NCBI RefSeq assembly: GCF_024594815.1
Contig: NZ_JANJOU010000029.1
Location: 18,965 to 82,964 of the forward strand
Source of the DNA: Roseomonas populi
Lineage (GTDB): Bacteria > Pseudomonadota > Alphaproteobacteria > Acetobacterales > Acetobacteraceae
Reading direction: 5' to 3'
Length of the DNA: 64,000 bases
Position numbers and translations under genes: made by a program. Below are positions 8,428-16,237 of this stretch, one piece after another; the stretch's first letter is position 1, and each line of letters begins with the position of its first letter. The notes below the pieces were generated by a model. That model was not told the origin of the DNA. It did no database searches and saw only the letters and a program-made list of their open reading frames with translations.

Positions 8428-10523
8428 TGCGCCGGCGCCACCTTCTGGCCACCGCGGCGGCCTGCGCCGCGCCCGCCGGGGCGATGGCGCAGGTGCGCGC
8501 CGCCGCCCCGGCCTGTCCCTCCCAGAGGGGCGACGTGGTGGGGCTGGTGCTGGAGGGGACGGGCGGGCCGGCCGGCGCCGTAGCCGTGTTCGGCCAGGCC
8601 TTCCGCCCCGGCGACGTGCCGGATGCCGGCGCCGGCCGCGCCGCGCTGCGCGCGCGGCTGCCGGACGGGCGGCCCGTGCCCGTGCAGGTTGACGTGAAGG
8701 CCCGCCATCCCGACGGCTCCGCCCGCTGGGCGGTGGTCGCCCTGTCCTGCCCGGCCCTGCCGCGCGGCAGCCGGCAGGGGGTGGTGCTCTCGGCAGCGGC
8801 AGAGGCGGCGGGGCCGGCCATGGACACCGCGGCGGCGCTCTCCGGCCGGCAGGCGGTTGTCACGGTGCGCGGGGCGGGCGGGGCGGAGTGGAGGCTGGAT
8901 CTCCTGCCGGCCTTCCGCGCCGCGCTGGCGGAGGCGCCCTGGCAGGCCGGGCCGCTGGCCGTTGCGGCGCGGATCTCTGCCGCCGTTTCCCCGGCCGCGG
9001 CGGGGGGCGTCGCCTCCCTCCGCCTGGTCGCGGACGTGGCGCTGCGGGCGGATGGCGCGCTTTGGGTGGAGGCCTGGTTCCGGAACGACGTTGCGATGCG
9101 CCCGAACGGCGGCGAGGCGGCCTACGCCGCGCAGCTGGTGCTGGACGGGCGCACGGCGCTGGAGGTCACGATCCCCAGGCAGTTCCAGTACACGGGCTGG
9201 GGACGGCTGGTGGGATCGGTCCGCGCCGGCACGGCGCCCTGGGTGCGGCACGATGCCGCCTACCTCGCCGACGCGGCCGCCGTGGCGCGCTACGACCTCT
9301 CGACCGGGGTCGATGAGGCGGTGCTGGCCCGGATGGGGCAGGCAGTCACGACGCCAGCCTGGGCGGCACCCCTGACGGCGCGGGGAATCGCGCAGGACAT
9401 GGGGCAGACCGGCGGCCGCCCCGATATCGGCCCTGCCACCATGCCACAGGCCGCCTGGCTGATCACGGGCGACCCCCGCGCGGCCGCCTACGCATTGGGG
9501 CAGGCCGAGGCGGCGGGTTCCATCCCCTGGCACTACTGGGATCCTTCCGGCGGCGCGGGCAGCGGCGGCTGGATCGACACGCGCCGCTGGCCCCGGCTGT
9601 GGAGCGACGGGCGGGGCGGCCCCGCGCCGGGCGGGCTGATGCAGCCCGTGGCGGGTGATACCGGCTGGCGGGCCGACTGCGCGCACCAGCCGGACCTGAA
9701 CTTCGTGCCCTACCTGCTCACGGGGCGCCGGGCGCTGCTGGACAACCTGCAGGCCCAGGCTTCCTGGTGCGTGGTCTCGCAGTGGCCGGCACCGGCCGCC
9801 CGCGGGGCAGCGGGCGCCGCGGGGCCGGGGGAGGGGGTGAACGTCGTGCGCGGCAACCAGGTGCGCGGTGCTGCCTGGTCCCTGCGCCAGCTGGAGAACG
9901 CGGCCTGGGTGAGCCCGGACGCCGATCCCAACCGGCCCTGGCTGCGCGCGGCCGCCGCCGGGAACTGGGCCTGGATCCGCGCGCAGATCCCCGCCTGGAC
10001 GGCAGCCCAGGGCGAGGCGCATGGCTGGATCCCCGGCGAATACGGCTCCGCGGGCGTGCTGCCGCCCTGGCAGCAGGACTACTTCGCCTCCACCGCGGCG
10101 ATCGCGGCGCGGCGGGGGGACGAGGCGGCGCGCGCCGTGCTGACCTGGATGGCGAACTTCCTCGTCGGCCGCTTCGCGGCGGCGGATCGCGGCTTCACGC
10201 GGAACGACGGCGCGGCCTATCTCATCGCGAACCTCTCCTCCGGCGGGCAGCCCCTGGGCAGCTGGGCGGCGATCGGCGAGGCGACACGGGCAAGGGGCCT
10301 CTCCAACGGCAATGGGTGGGGCAAGAGCGAGGGCGACTACGTCCAGCTCGCGATGGCCTCGCTCGCGGCCGTCTCCGACGCGCTCGGCTCCGAGAAGGCG
10401 GCGCAGGCCTATGGCTGGCTGGCCGGAACCGGTGCGCCCTTCACCCGCGCGCAGGACTTCGCCCGCGACCCGGTCTTCCACATCGTCCCGCGCGGGCGGG
10501 CCGGCGCCCGGTGCGCGCCGTGA
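8424..10523 (+). CDS. Secreted RIFT-barrel-like protein, putative polysaccharide-active
   Basis: 699 residues. The N-terminus (MMRRRHLLATAAACAAPAGAMAQ) is an export signal with twin arginines, perhaps Tat. Residues about 35-130 end in a strand with HPDGSARWAVV (95-105), a signature I associate with the N-terminal RIFT-barrel of PcRGLX/YetA-type exo-rhamnogalacturonan lyases. The remainder is rich in Trp, Tyr and Gly and looks like an alpha/alpha-toroid (for example IPWHYWDPS, LPPWQQDYF). In an exopolysaccharide operon, a periplasmic enzyme that trims or degrades the polymer is plausible. It overlaps the preceding GT by ATGA. The catalytic class is not established. Confidence 0.6.
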   Translation: MMRRRHLLATAAACAAPAGAMAQVRAAAPACPSQRGDVVGLVLEGTGGPAGAVAVFGQAFRPGDVPDAGAGRAALRARLPDGRPVPVQVDVKARHPDGSARWAVVALSCPALPRGSRQGVVLSAAAEAAGPAMDTAAALSGRQAVVTVRGAGGAEWRLDLLPAFRAALAEAPWQAGPLAVAARISAAVSPAAAGGVASLRLVADVALRADGALWVEAWFRNDVAMRPNGGEAAYAAQLVLDGRTALEVTIPRQFQYTGWGRLVGSVRAGTAPWVRHDAAYLADAAAVARYDLSTGVDEAVLARMGQAVTTPAWAAPLTARGIAQDMGQTGGRPDIGPATMPQAAWLITGDPRAAAYALGQAEAAGSIPWHYWDPSGGAGSGGWIDTRRWPRLWSDGRGGPAPGGLMQPVAGDTGWRADCAHQPDLNFVPYLLTGRRALLDNLQAQASWCVVSQWPAPAARGAAGAAGPGEGVNVVRGNQVRGAAWSLRQLENAAWVSPDADPNRPWLRAAAAGNWAWIRAQIPAWTAAQGEAHGWIPGEYGSAGVLPPWQQDYFASTAAIAARRGDEAARAVLTWMANFLVGRFAAADRGFTRNDGAAYLIANLSSGGQPLGSWAAIGEATRARGLSNGNGWGKSEGDYVQLAMASLAAVSDALGSEKAAQAYGWLAGTGAPFTRAQDFARDPVFHIVPRGRAGARCAP

Positions 10524-10573
10524 ATCGTGCGCCATGAGTCGTGTGGCGTGAGCGGCCGGGGAGGGGCAGCCCG

Positions 10574-11878
10574 ATGATCCTCGTCTTCGACATGACGAAT
10601 GGCGGCACGGCCCATGTGCCGATCAACCGCGGCCTGCTGCAGGCGATGGCGCTCGCGCTGCCCGGGACCGGCGTGCGCTTTCATGCCGAGGCGGACCACC
10701 TGGCGGCGCTGCGCGAGGACCCGGCGATGCTCCGCCTGCCGAACCTGCGCTTCACCCCCATCGCGCTCTCGCCGCTGTACCGGTGGAAGACGCACATCGT
10801 CTCCGCCCGCCGCTTCTGGCGGGAGCTGCGGACGATCCAGGCCGCGCTGCGCGCCGCCGCGCGCGAGGCCAGCGCGGGGGAGGCGCACCTCATCGTGCTC
10901 GCCTCCACCACGCCGACGGCGATTCTTGCTGCCCTGATCGCGGCACGCACGGCGCGGCAGACCGTCTCGGTGCAGGTGGGCATGCACGGGAACCTCAACG
11001 AGGTGGTCGGCTGGCGGTCGCGCCACCCGCTGGTCCGCATGCTCGACCTGCACGCCATGCTCGCGCGGCCGGCGCGGCAGCTCAGGCTGCTCGTCTTCGA
11101 GACGGTGATCCGCGAGGCGCTGGAGGCGATCATCCCCGGCAGCCGGGCCCGCACGGACGTGCTTCCCCACCCCGTGGACACGCGGGAGGCGGCGGGCCAC
11201 CCGGCACCCGGCCTGGACGGGCCGCTCCGTATCGGCATCGTGGGGATGGCGACCGGATCCAAGGGGATCGACGCCTTCCTGGAGACGGCGCGGCTGTTCC
11301 GGGCGCGGTATGGCGAGCGGATCGAGTTCCACATCGTCGGCGGACGCCCGCACACCACCCCCGCCGAGCGCTTCGCCGACATCGCCCACCCCGTGGAGAT
11401 CGGGCACATCCCCCGCGCCACCTTCGCGGCGCGGCTGGCCGGCCTGCACTACGTGTTCCTGCCGCTCCAGCCCGGCTACTACAGCCTGTCGCCGAGCGGT
11501 GGGCTGATGGACGCCGTGGCCTGGTGCAAGCCGGTGATCGCCGCCCGCGTTCCCATCACCGAGGCGCTTTTCGACGAGGGCGGCGATATCGGCCATCTCT
11601 GCGACGACCTCGCGGGGATGCAGGCGGTGCTGGAGGAGGTCATGGCGGGCGGCCTGGACCGCGCCCGCTACGAGGCCCAGGTGGCGGCGCTGCGCCGGCT
11701 GCGCGAGGGCCGCGGGCCGGAGGCGCAGGCCCTGGCCTACCGGACCATCCTGCGCCAGGGCTTCCCGGAGTTGTTCCGGCGGGCAGCACCATCCCGCCTG
11801 GCGCTGGCCTCAGCCCCGGTTGTTGCCGGCGCGCCAGGAGCCGAGGGCGAGGAGCGTACCGCCGAGGAAACGCGGTAG
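10574..11878 (+). CDS. Glycosyltransferase, GT-B fold
   Basis: 434 residues. The chosen ATG (10574) follows a GGGGAGGGGCAG ribosome-binding site; an in-frame start 33 bases upstream has none. The protein begins MILVFDMTNGGTAHVPINRG. Its C-terminal half has a Rossmann-like RIGIVGMATGSKGIDAFL strand-loop and a nucleotide-sugar region ending in LSPSGGLMDAVAWCKPVIA, consistent with a family 4-like glycosyltransferase that lacks the commonest EX7E wording. It ends the first forward-strand run of the polysaccharide locus. Its 3' end overlaps the 3' end of the converging GT2 gene by 69 bases. Specific sugar and acceptor unknown. Confidence 0.75.
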   Translation: MILVFDMTNGGTAHVPINRGLLQAMALALPGTGVRFHAEADHLAALREDPAMLRLPNLRFTPIALSPLYRWKTHIVSARRFWRELRTIQAALRAAAREASAGEAHLIVLASTTPTAILAALIAARTARQTVSVQVGMHGNLNEVVGWRSRHPLVRMLDLHAMLARPARQLRLLVFETVIREALEAIIPGSRARTDVLPHPVDTREAAGHPAPGLDGPLRIGIVGMATGSKGIDAFLETARLFRARYGERIEFHIVGGRPHTTPAERFADIAHPVEIGHIPRATFAARLAGLHYVFLPLQPGYYSLSPSGGLMDAVAWCKPVIAARVPITEALFDEGGDIGHLCDDLAGMQAVLEEVMAGGLDRARYEAQVAALRRLREGRGPEAQALAYRTILRQGFPELFRRAAPSRLALASAPVVAGAPGAEGEERTAEETR

Positions 11879-12820
11879 CGGCCGCGGCAGGGCGGAGACG
11901 CCCAGCTTGAGCTTCGTCCTCCATCCCCGGTGCGGGCGGGGGAGCTGCGCGTAGATCCGCCGCACCGCCTCGTGGTCATGGCGCCCGAAGGCGATGTCCA
12001 GCGCGCTGGCACGGCGATGCGCGGCGCTCTCCCGAATGGCGGCCGCGTGCTGCAGCAGAGAGGGGCGGCGTTGGAGCACGTGCTCCAGGATCGCCGCGTC
12101 GCCGAGGTTCATCGCCTGCACGTCGGCCGAGTAGTTGCCGGCGTGCTTACGGATCTCGACCAGTGGCCGGGTCACCACGCCGAAGGGCGCGTGCTCCGCC
12201 AGCAGCAGCACCGTGGCGAAATCCGTGCCGACGATGCGCCCGACGGACGCGTCCCAGCCGCCGATCCCCAGGAGGAAGAGGCGGTCCGCCACCATGCAGG
12301 AAGGGAAGAAGGGCTGGAAACGGATGAGCCGGTCGACGACCGGGCTGTCGAACACCGCGCTGTCAGGCCCGAGGGGGCGAAGGCCATCCCAGAAGCCGGG
12401 CGGCGCCGCATCGAATTTACGCGCGGCGTCGTGCTTTTCGTCATGGAGAATAGTGAAATTCGCGAAGGCGACGCGCGTGCGCGGCTCTGCGGCCCAGAGC
12501 GCGGCCATGGCGCGCAGGAAATCGGGAGACCAGAGGTCGTCGCTGTCGCAGAACGCCACGAGCTCGCCGCTGGCGATCCGGAGACCAGCATTGCGCGCGG
12601 CGAGATCGCCCGAGTTGGGGATGCGGCAGACCGTGACAAGGCCGCCGTAGCGCCCGGACAGCATTGCGGTCGTGCCGTCCGTGGATCCATCATCCACCAC
12701 GATGATCTCGTGCGGGCGCAGGCTCTGGCCGATGATGGCGTCGAGGGTCTGGGCGAGCAGGGCCGCGCGGTTGTAGGTGGGGACAACGACGCTGATGCGC
12801 ACCGTGGCTTGCGGCAACAT
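11810..12820 (-). CDS. Glycosyltransferase family 2
   Basis: 336 residues. The GT-A fold N-terminus has ISVVVPTYNRAALLAQTLDAI, VVDDGSTDGT and the metal-binding DSDD region (AFCDSDDLW) about 90 residues in. These are the hallmarks of inverting GT2 enzymes that use nucleotide sugars for polysaccharide or glycan synthesis in the cytosol. It is the last gene of a reverse-strand trio (GT2, FkbM methyltransferase, this GT2), starting 5 bases after the methyltransferase stop. Its 3' end overlaps the converging forward GT. The donor sugar cannot be deduced. Confidence 0.88.
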   Translation of the reverse strand: MLPQATVRISVVVPTYNRAALLAQTLDAIIGQSLRPHEIIVVDDGSTDGTTAMLSGRYGGLVTVCRIPNSGDLAARNAGLRIASGELVAFCDSDDLWSPDFLRAMAALWAAEPRTRVAFANFTILHDEKHDAARKFDAAPPGFWDGLRPLGPDSAVFDSPVVDRLIRFQPFFPSCMVADRLFLLGIGGWDASVGRIVGTDFATVLLLAEHAPFGVVTRPLVEIRKHAGNYSADVQAMNLGDAAILEHVLQRRPSLLQHAAAIRESAAHRRASALDIAFGRHDHEAVRRIYAQLPRPHRGWRTKLKLGVSALPRPLPRFLGGTLLALGSWRAGNNRG

Positions 12821-12824
12821 GGGA

Positions 12825-13766
12825 TCACCCGGGCCCGCCGGCCCGCCGGAAGACGAGGTCGGCCATGTCGAAGCCCGTGCGGGTGAAGGGAACCAGGCGA
12901 GTGGGCGCGGGGCGGATGTAGAAGCCGGGGCGGTAGTCGTTCGCGACCTCGAACGGGTGGAACCCGGCCTCCCTGAACAGGGCGAGCAGCGCCTCCAGCG
13001 ATCCGCCGGTCTCGTTCAGGGCGGCGGGCTTCACCTCGACGAGCACCTCGGCGTCCTCGCGCAGCCGCGGCAGGATGTCCTTCATGCCCTGGAGCACCAT
13101 CCACTCCGCGCCCTCGACATCGATCTTGATCAGCCGTGCCGCCGTGATCTCCTCGGCCGGCACGATCTGCGCGAGCGGCCGGCCCTCCACCGTGGCCTCG
13201 TGCCGGGCGCCGTTGCGGGCCGCCTCCTCCGCGACAATCGTGGTTCCGCCGAGATTCGTGTCGTCGTGCAGGAAAACCGGCACGGGGCCGGCCTCCGCGG
13301 TGGCCGCCACATTGTAGGCGCGGACGTTCCCCGCGCCGTTCGCCGCCAGGTTCCGCTCCAGGCGCCGGAAGATCCAGGGCGACGCCTCCACCGCATGAAC
13401 GCGCCCGCGGGGCCCGACGAGGCTGGCGGCGAGCAGCGTGTGCAGCCCGACATTGGCGCCGATATCGATCACCACGTCGCCCGGCTTCAGCGAGGCGCGG
13501 AGGAGCGCCGTGACGGAGGGCTCCCAGATGCCGAAGAAGTACACGTAGCTGTGCACCACGTCCGGGAAGGCGCCTTCCAGCCTTGCTCCGAAGCGCGTCC
13601 GCGCCTCGATCCGGAAGGACCGCCAGAGGATGTGGCGATGGACGATCCGGTTCCAGAGCCATTCCTTGCCCGAGCGCAGTGGGACGTGGCGGAAGTAGAG
13701 CCGCAGCCCGGCACAGGCGGCACGGAGCATCATGAGCTGGCCTTGCGGCCGCGCGATCGCGTTCAT
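12825..13766 (-). CDS. FkbM family SAM-dependent methyltransferase
   Basis: 313 residues. SAM-binding motif I is DVVIDIGANVGLHTLLAA (about 95-112), followed by VHAVEASPWIFRRLERNL and the family's IKIDVEGAEWMVLQGM. FkbM-type enzymes O-methylate sugars or polyketides; in a polysaccharide locus, sugar O-methylation is the likely role. The frame is open far upstream (to 14468), but that part overlaps the GT2 gene. I use the ATG at 13766, which overlaps the upstream GT2 stop by four bases. A long N-terminal extension of about 80 residues precedes the Rossmann fold, as is common in this family. Confidence 0.85.
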   Translation of the reverse strand: MNAIARPQGQLMMLRAACAGLRLYFRHVPLRSGKEWLWNRIVHRHILWRSFRIEARTRFGARLEGAFPDVVHSYVYFFGIWEPSVTALLRASLKPGDVVIDIGANVGLHTLLAASLVGPRGRVHAVEASPWIFRRLERNLAANGAGNVRAYNVAATAEAGPVPVFLHDDTNLGGTTIVAEEAARNGARHEATVEGRPLAQIVPAEEITAARLIKIDVEGAEWMVLQGMKDILPRLREDAEVLVEVKPAALNETGGSLEALLALFREAGFHPFEVANDYRPGFYIRPAPTRLVPFTRTGFDMADLVFRRAGGPG

Positions 13767-14776
13767 CGGCTGTCCTGGGAAGAGAAGATTTCGGCGTGGG
13801 AATACCGGAGGCGCTGTGCCGGGCCGGCCCCGCCGCCGATCCACATGCGAAGGAAGGTGGCGAGATCGCCGAGCTCGCGCGGGTCCATGCGATAGGTGTC
13901 GAGCGCGAGGAGCAGCGCACGAATGCGGTGGCCGGCGAGGAGGTTGTTCAGGGCAAGGCCCTTGCGGGCGCTGTAGCGGGCCCAGCGCAGTTCCCGCCGG
14001 AAGCCGTGCAGCAGCGGGTCCGCGGCCGCCAGGCTGTGCATCCGCATGGAATCGGGAGACAGGCGCGCAGGGGATGCCGTGAGGCCCGTTCCAGTGCGGC
14101 GCCATGCGTAGACCTCGGCGTCGAGCAGGTGGAGCGGCTCGACGACCGACAGCTTGGCGAGGAACAGGAAATCCTCGTAGTAGCGGAGCCCCTCGGCAAA
14201 ACCGCCGATACGGAGAGCGACATCGCGTTTCACCAGAACCGCGCCGAGGTGCATCCAGAAGTTCGCGATCAGCTGGCGGGTGAGATCGGGGCCGCGATAC
14301 ACATCGGCGCGGTCTGAAGGGCGGCCCGCCCTTGCCATCGCGTCCGCGATGCCAGGCTCCCTGTGCAGGCTGCCGTCGCGATGCAGCGAGACGTGCCGGC
14401 CGCCGATCCAGTTCGGCTGTGCCGTGCCGGCCAGCGCCACGGTGGCTTCCAGCCGGCCGGGCAGCCACAAGTCATCCGCGTCGAGGAAGCCGATCCACTC
14501 CGTCCTCGCCTCCGCGATGCCGCGGTTCCGCGCCGAGGCCGGGCCTGTGTTGCGCGCCTGCCGGAAGACCCGGACGCGCGGCTCGGACTGCATCGACTGC
14601 AGCGTGTCCAGGGTGGAGCGGTCCGTCGATGCGTCATCGACAAGGATGAGTGCGGCGACACCACGGGAATCCCCGGCCGACAGCACCGATCGAGCCGCGG
14701 CGCGCAGCAGCGCGGGATCGCTGTTGAAGACAGGGCAGACGACGCTGAGGTCCACGGGGCAGCCCTGCACATGCAC
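13763..14776 (-). CDS. Glycosyltransferase family 2
   Basis: 337 residues. The N-terminus VDLSVVCPVFNSDPALL, then ILVDDASTDRSTLD, ARNTGPASARNRGI and FLDADDLWLPGRLE, is a textbook GT2 GT-A domain with a DAD metal motif. It is the first gene of the reverse trio, transcribed from the AT-rich intergenic region at 14777-14980, and is translationally coupled (ATGA) to the FkbM methyltransferase. Likely adds a sugar to the exopolysaccharide repeat, which may then be O-methylated. Substrates unknown. Confidence 0.88.
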   Translation of the reverse strand: MHVQGCPVDLSVVCPVFNSDPALLRAAARSVLSAGDSRGVAALILVDDASTDRSTLDTLQSMQSEPRVRVFRQARNTGPASARNRGIAEARTEWIGFLDADDLWLPGRLEATVALAGTAQPNWIGGRHVSLHRDGSLHREPGIADAMARAGRPSDRADVYRGPDLTRQLIANFWMHLGAVLVKRDVALRIGGFAEGLRYYEDFLFLAKLSVVEPLHLLDAEVYAWRRTGTGLTASPARLSPDSMRMHSLAAADPLLHGFRRELRWARYSARKGLALNNLLAGHRIRALLLALDTYRMDPRELGDLATFLRMWIGGGAGPAQRLRYSHAEIFSSQDSR

Positions 14777-14980
14777 TGGTTGGAGTAAGCAAGATCAGAC
14801 AGTTCGGGGGTTTAATCAATGAAACTGCACGGACGCTTTAGTCATTCCGGTTTAATTCTGTGAAATTCAATAAATTCAGATAATGTAAAATGTAAATTGT
14901 GTAAGGCGCATAATACTATCTATCCAGAAACCAATGTCCGGTTATCTTTCACCTGTGCCTTCACGAAGGACTTCAGGGCG
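14777..14980. promoter_or_regulatory. AT-rich divergent promoter region
   Basis: About 200 bases of strikingly AT-rich DNA in an otherwise very GC-rich locus, separating the reverse GT2 gene from the forward epimerase gene. It contains two similar GGTTTAAT...TGAAA elements (about 14805 and 14849) and runs such as GATAATGTAAAATG. It must carry promoters for both directions. I could not settle on a convincing -35/-10 pair or a sigma-54 -24/-12 element. The low GC may also reflect a nucleoid-protein-bound regulatory island. Confidence 0.55.
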
Positions 14981-15967
14981 ATGGCGATGTTCCTGGTGAC
15001 CGGTGGCTGCGGCTTCATCGGCTCGCATCTCTGCGCCGCGCTTCGCGCCCGGGGGCACGGCGTCCGGGTGCTGGACGACCTATCCAGCGGGTCCGAGGCC
15101 AATCTCGCGCCCGGCAGCAAGCTTCTCCTCGGCGATGTCTGCCAGCCCATGGCGCTGCGCGAGGCCCTGGCGGGCGTCGATGGCTGCTTCCATCTCGCGG
15201 CGATCGCCTCTGTCCAGCGCGGCGAGAGGGACTGGCTCGGCGCGCACCGGACCAATCTCTCAGCGACGATCGCGTTACTGGAAGCGGCGCGCGGGCTCCG
15301 CATTCCCGTGGTCTACGCCTCTTCCGCGGCGGTGTACGGCAGCAACGGGAGCCTGCCGCTGCACGAGGATTCCGCCACCCGGCCGCTTTCGGCCTATGGT
15401 GCGGACAAACTGGGATGCGAGCAGCACGCGCGCGTCGCGGGCCATGTCCACGGCGTTCCCACCGTCGGGCTGCGCTTCTTCAACGTGTTCGGGCCGCGGC
15501 AGGACCCGGCCTCGCCCTATTCGGGCGTGATCTCCATCTTCTGCGACCGCCTGCTGCGGAACGAGCCATTGACGGTCTTCGGGGATGGCGAGCAGACCCG
15601 CGACTTCATCTTCGTCGAGGACGTGGTGCGCGCGCTTCTCGCGGCGATGGACCACGTCGACATCGCCGCGCCCGTCTATAATATCTGCACCGGGCACGGG
15701 GTGTCGGTCCTGGAACTGGCCTCCCTGGTGGCAGAGCTTTGCGGCGTGAAGGCCGAGATCGTCCGTCAGCCCGCGAGGGCGGGGGAGGTCCGGCACTCGA
15801 TCGGCTCGGCGCTCCGGGCGCGCGAACGGCTCGGCCTGGGCTCGACCGTGGCGATCCAGGACGGGCTGGAGGCGACCCTGGCGTGGATGCGGGCCGGGCG
15901 ACCGGGGCTGGCGCCGTCTGCCCGTCCGGCCGTCAGCGCCAGAACGCCCATGTGGTCAGGCCTATGA
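14981..15967 (+). CDS. NAD-dependent epimerase/dehydratase (UDP-glucose 4-epimerase-like)
   Basis: 328 residues, extended SDR. The Rossmann motif is VTGGCGFIGSHL at the N-terminus, followed by LDDLSSG, HLAAIASVQRGERD, the catalytic-type S/Y-x3-K pair (SSAAVYG, SAYGADKLG) and RFFNVFGPRQDP. It should interconvert or dehydrate nucleotide sugars feeding the polysaccharide pathway. The ATG at 14981 places the Gly-rich loop at the usual distance from the start; an upstream ATG at 14897 lies in the AT-rich promoter. Related enzymes include UDP-glucose 4-epimerases and UDP-glucuronate epimerases; the exact reaction is uncertain. The 3' end overlaps a small reverse-strand gene by 35 bases. Confidence 0.85.
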   Translation: MAMFLVTGGCGFIGSHLCAALRARGHGVRVLDDLSSGSEANLAPGSKLLLGDVCQPMALREALAGVDGCFHLAAIASVQRGERDWLGAHRTNLSATIALLEAARGLRIPVVYASSAAVYGSNGSLPLHEDSATRPLSAYGADKLGCEQHARVAGHVHGVPTVGLRFFNVFGPRQDPASPYSGVISIFCDRLLRNEPLTVFGDGEQTRDFIFVEDVVRALLAAMDHVDIAAPVYNICTGHGVSVLELASLVAELCGVKAEIVRQPARAGEVRHSIGSALRARERLGLGSTVAIQDGLEATLAWMRAGRPGLAPSARPAVSARTPMWSGL

Positions 15968-16115
15968 CAGCCCAGCCGAGCACCGAGAGCACGGCGATCA
16001 GCAGCGCGGCCGCCGGCCAGGACATCCGCCTCTGGACCGTCGCGGTGGCGGGCCTGACCTCACCGGATCCCCGGCCCGATTCCGCTTGGCCAGGGTCGGT
16101 ACGGCCAGGGTTCAT
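15933..16115 (-). CDS. Small single-pass membrane protein
   Basis: 60 residues. GAGGAG sits 8 bases upstream of the ATG at 16115, a strong ribosome-binding site. A polar N-terminal half rich in Gly/Arg/Pro is followed by one clear transmembrane helix (about residues 33-56, WPAAALLIAVLSVLGWAVIG) and the C-terminal WAFWR. It is convergent with the epimerase gene (35-base overlap) and divergent from the amidotransferase gene. I know no family for it. A small regulatory or accessory subunit of the polysaccharide machinery is possible but unproven. Confidence 0.5.
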   Translation of the reverse strand: MNPGRTDPGQAESGRGSGEVRPATATVQRRMSWPAAALLIAVLSVLGWAVIGLTTWAFWR

Positions 16116-16237
16116 GCGACGTCTCCTCAAGCGGAACGGGGCCGTGATGAGCGGTGCTCCTCCGCCAGGGCCCGGACGGAAACCCTGTTCATAGCACAGC
16201 AAAGCACCGCAGGTCGTCCTAAAGGGGGAGCCCCAGC

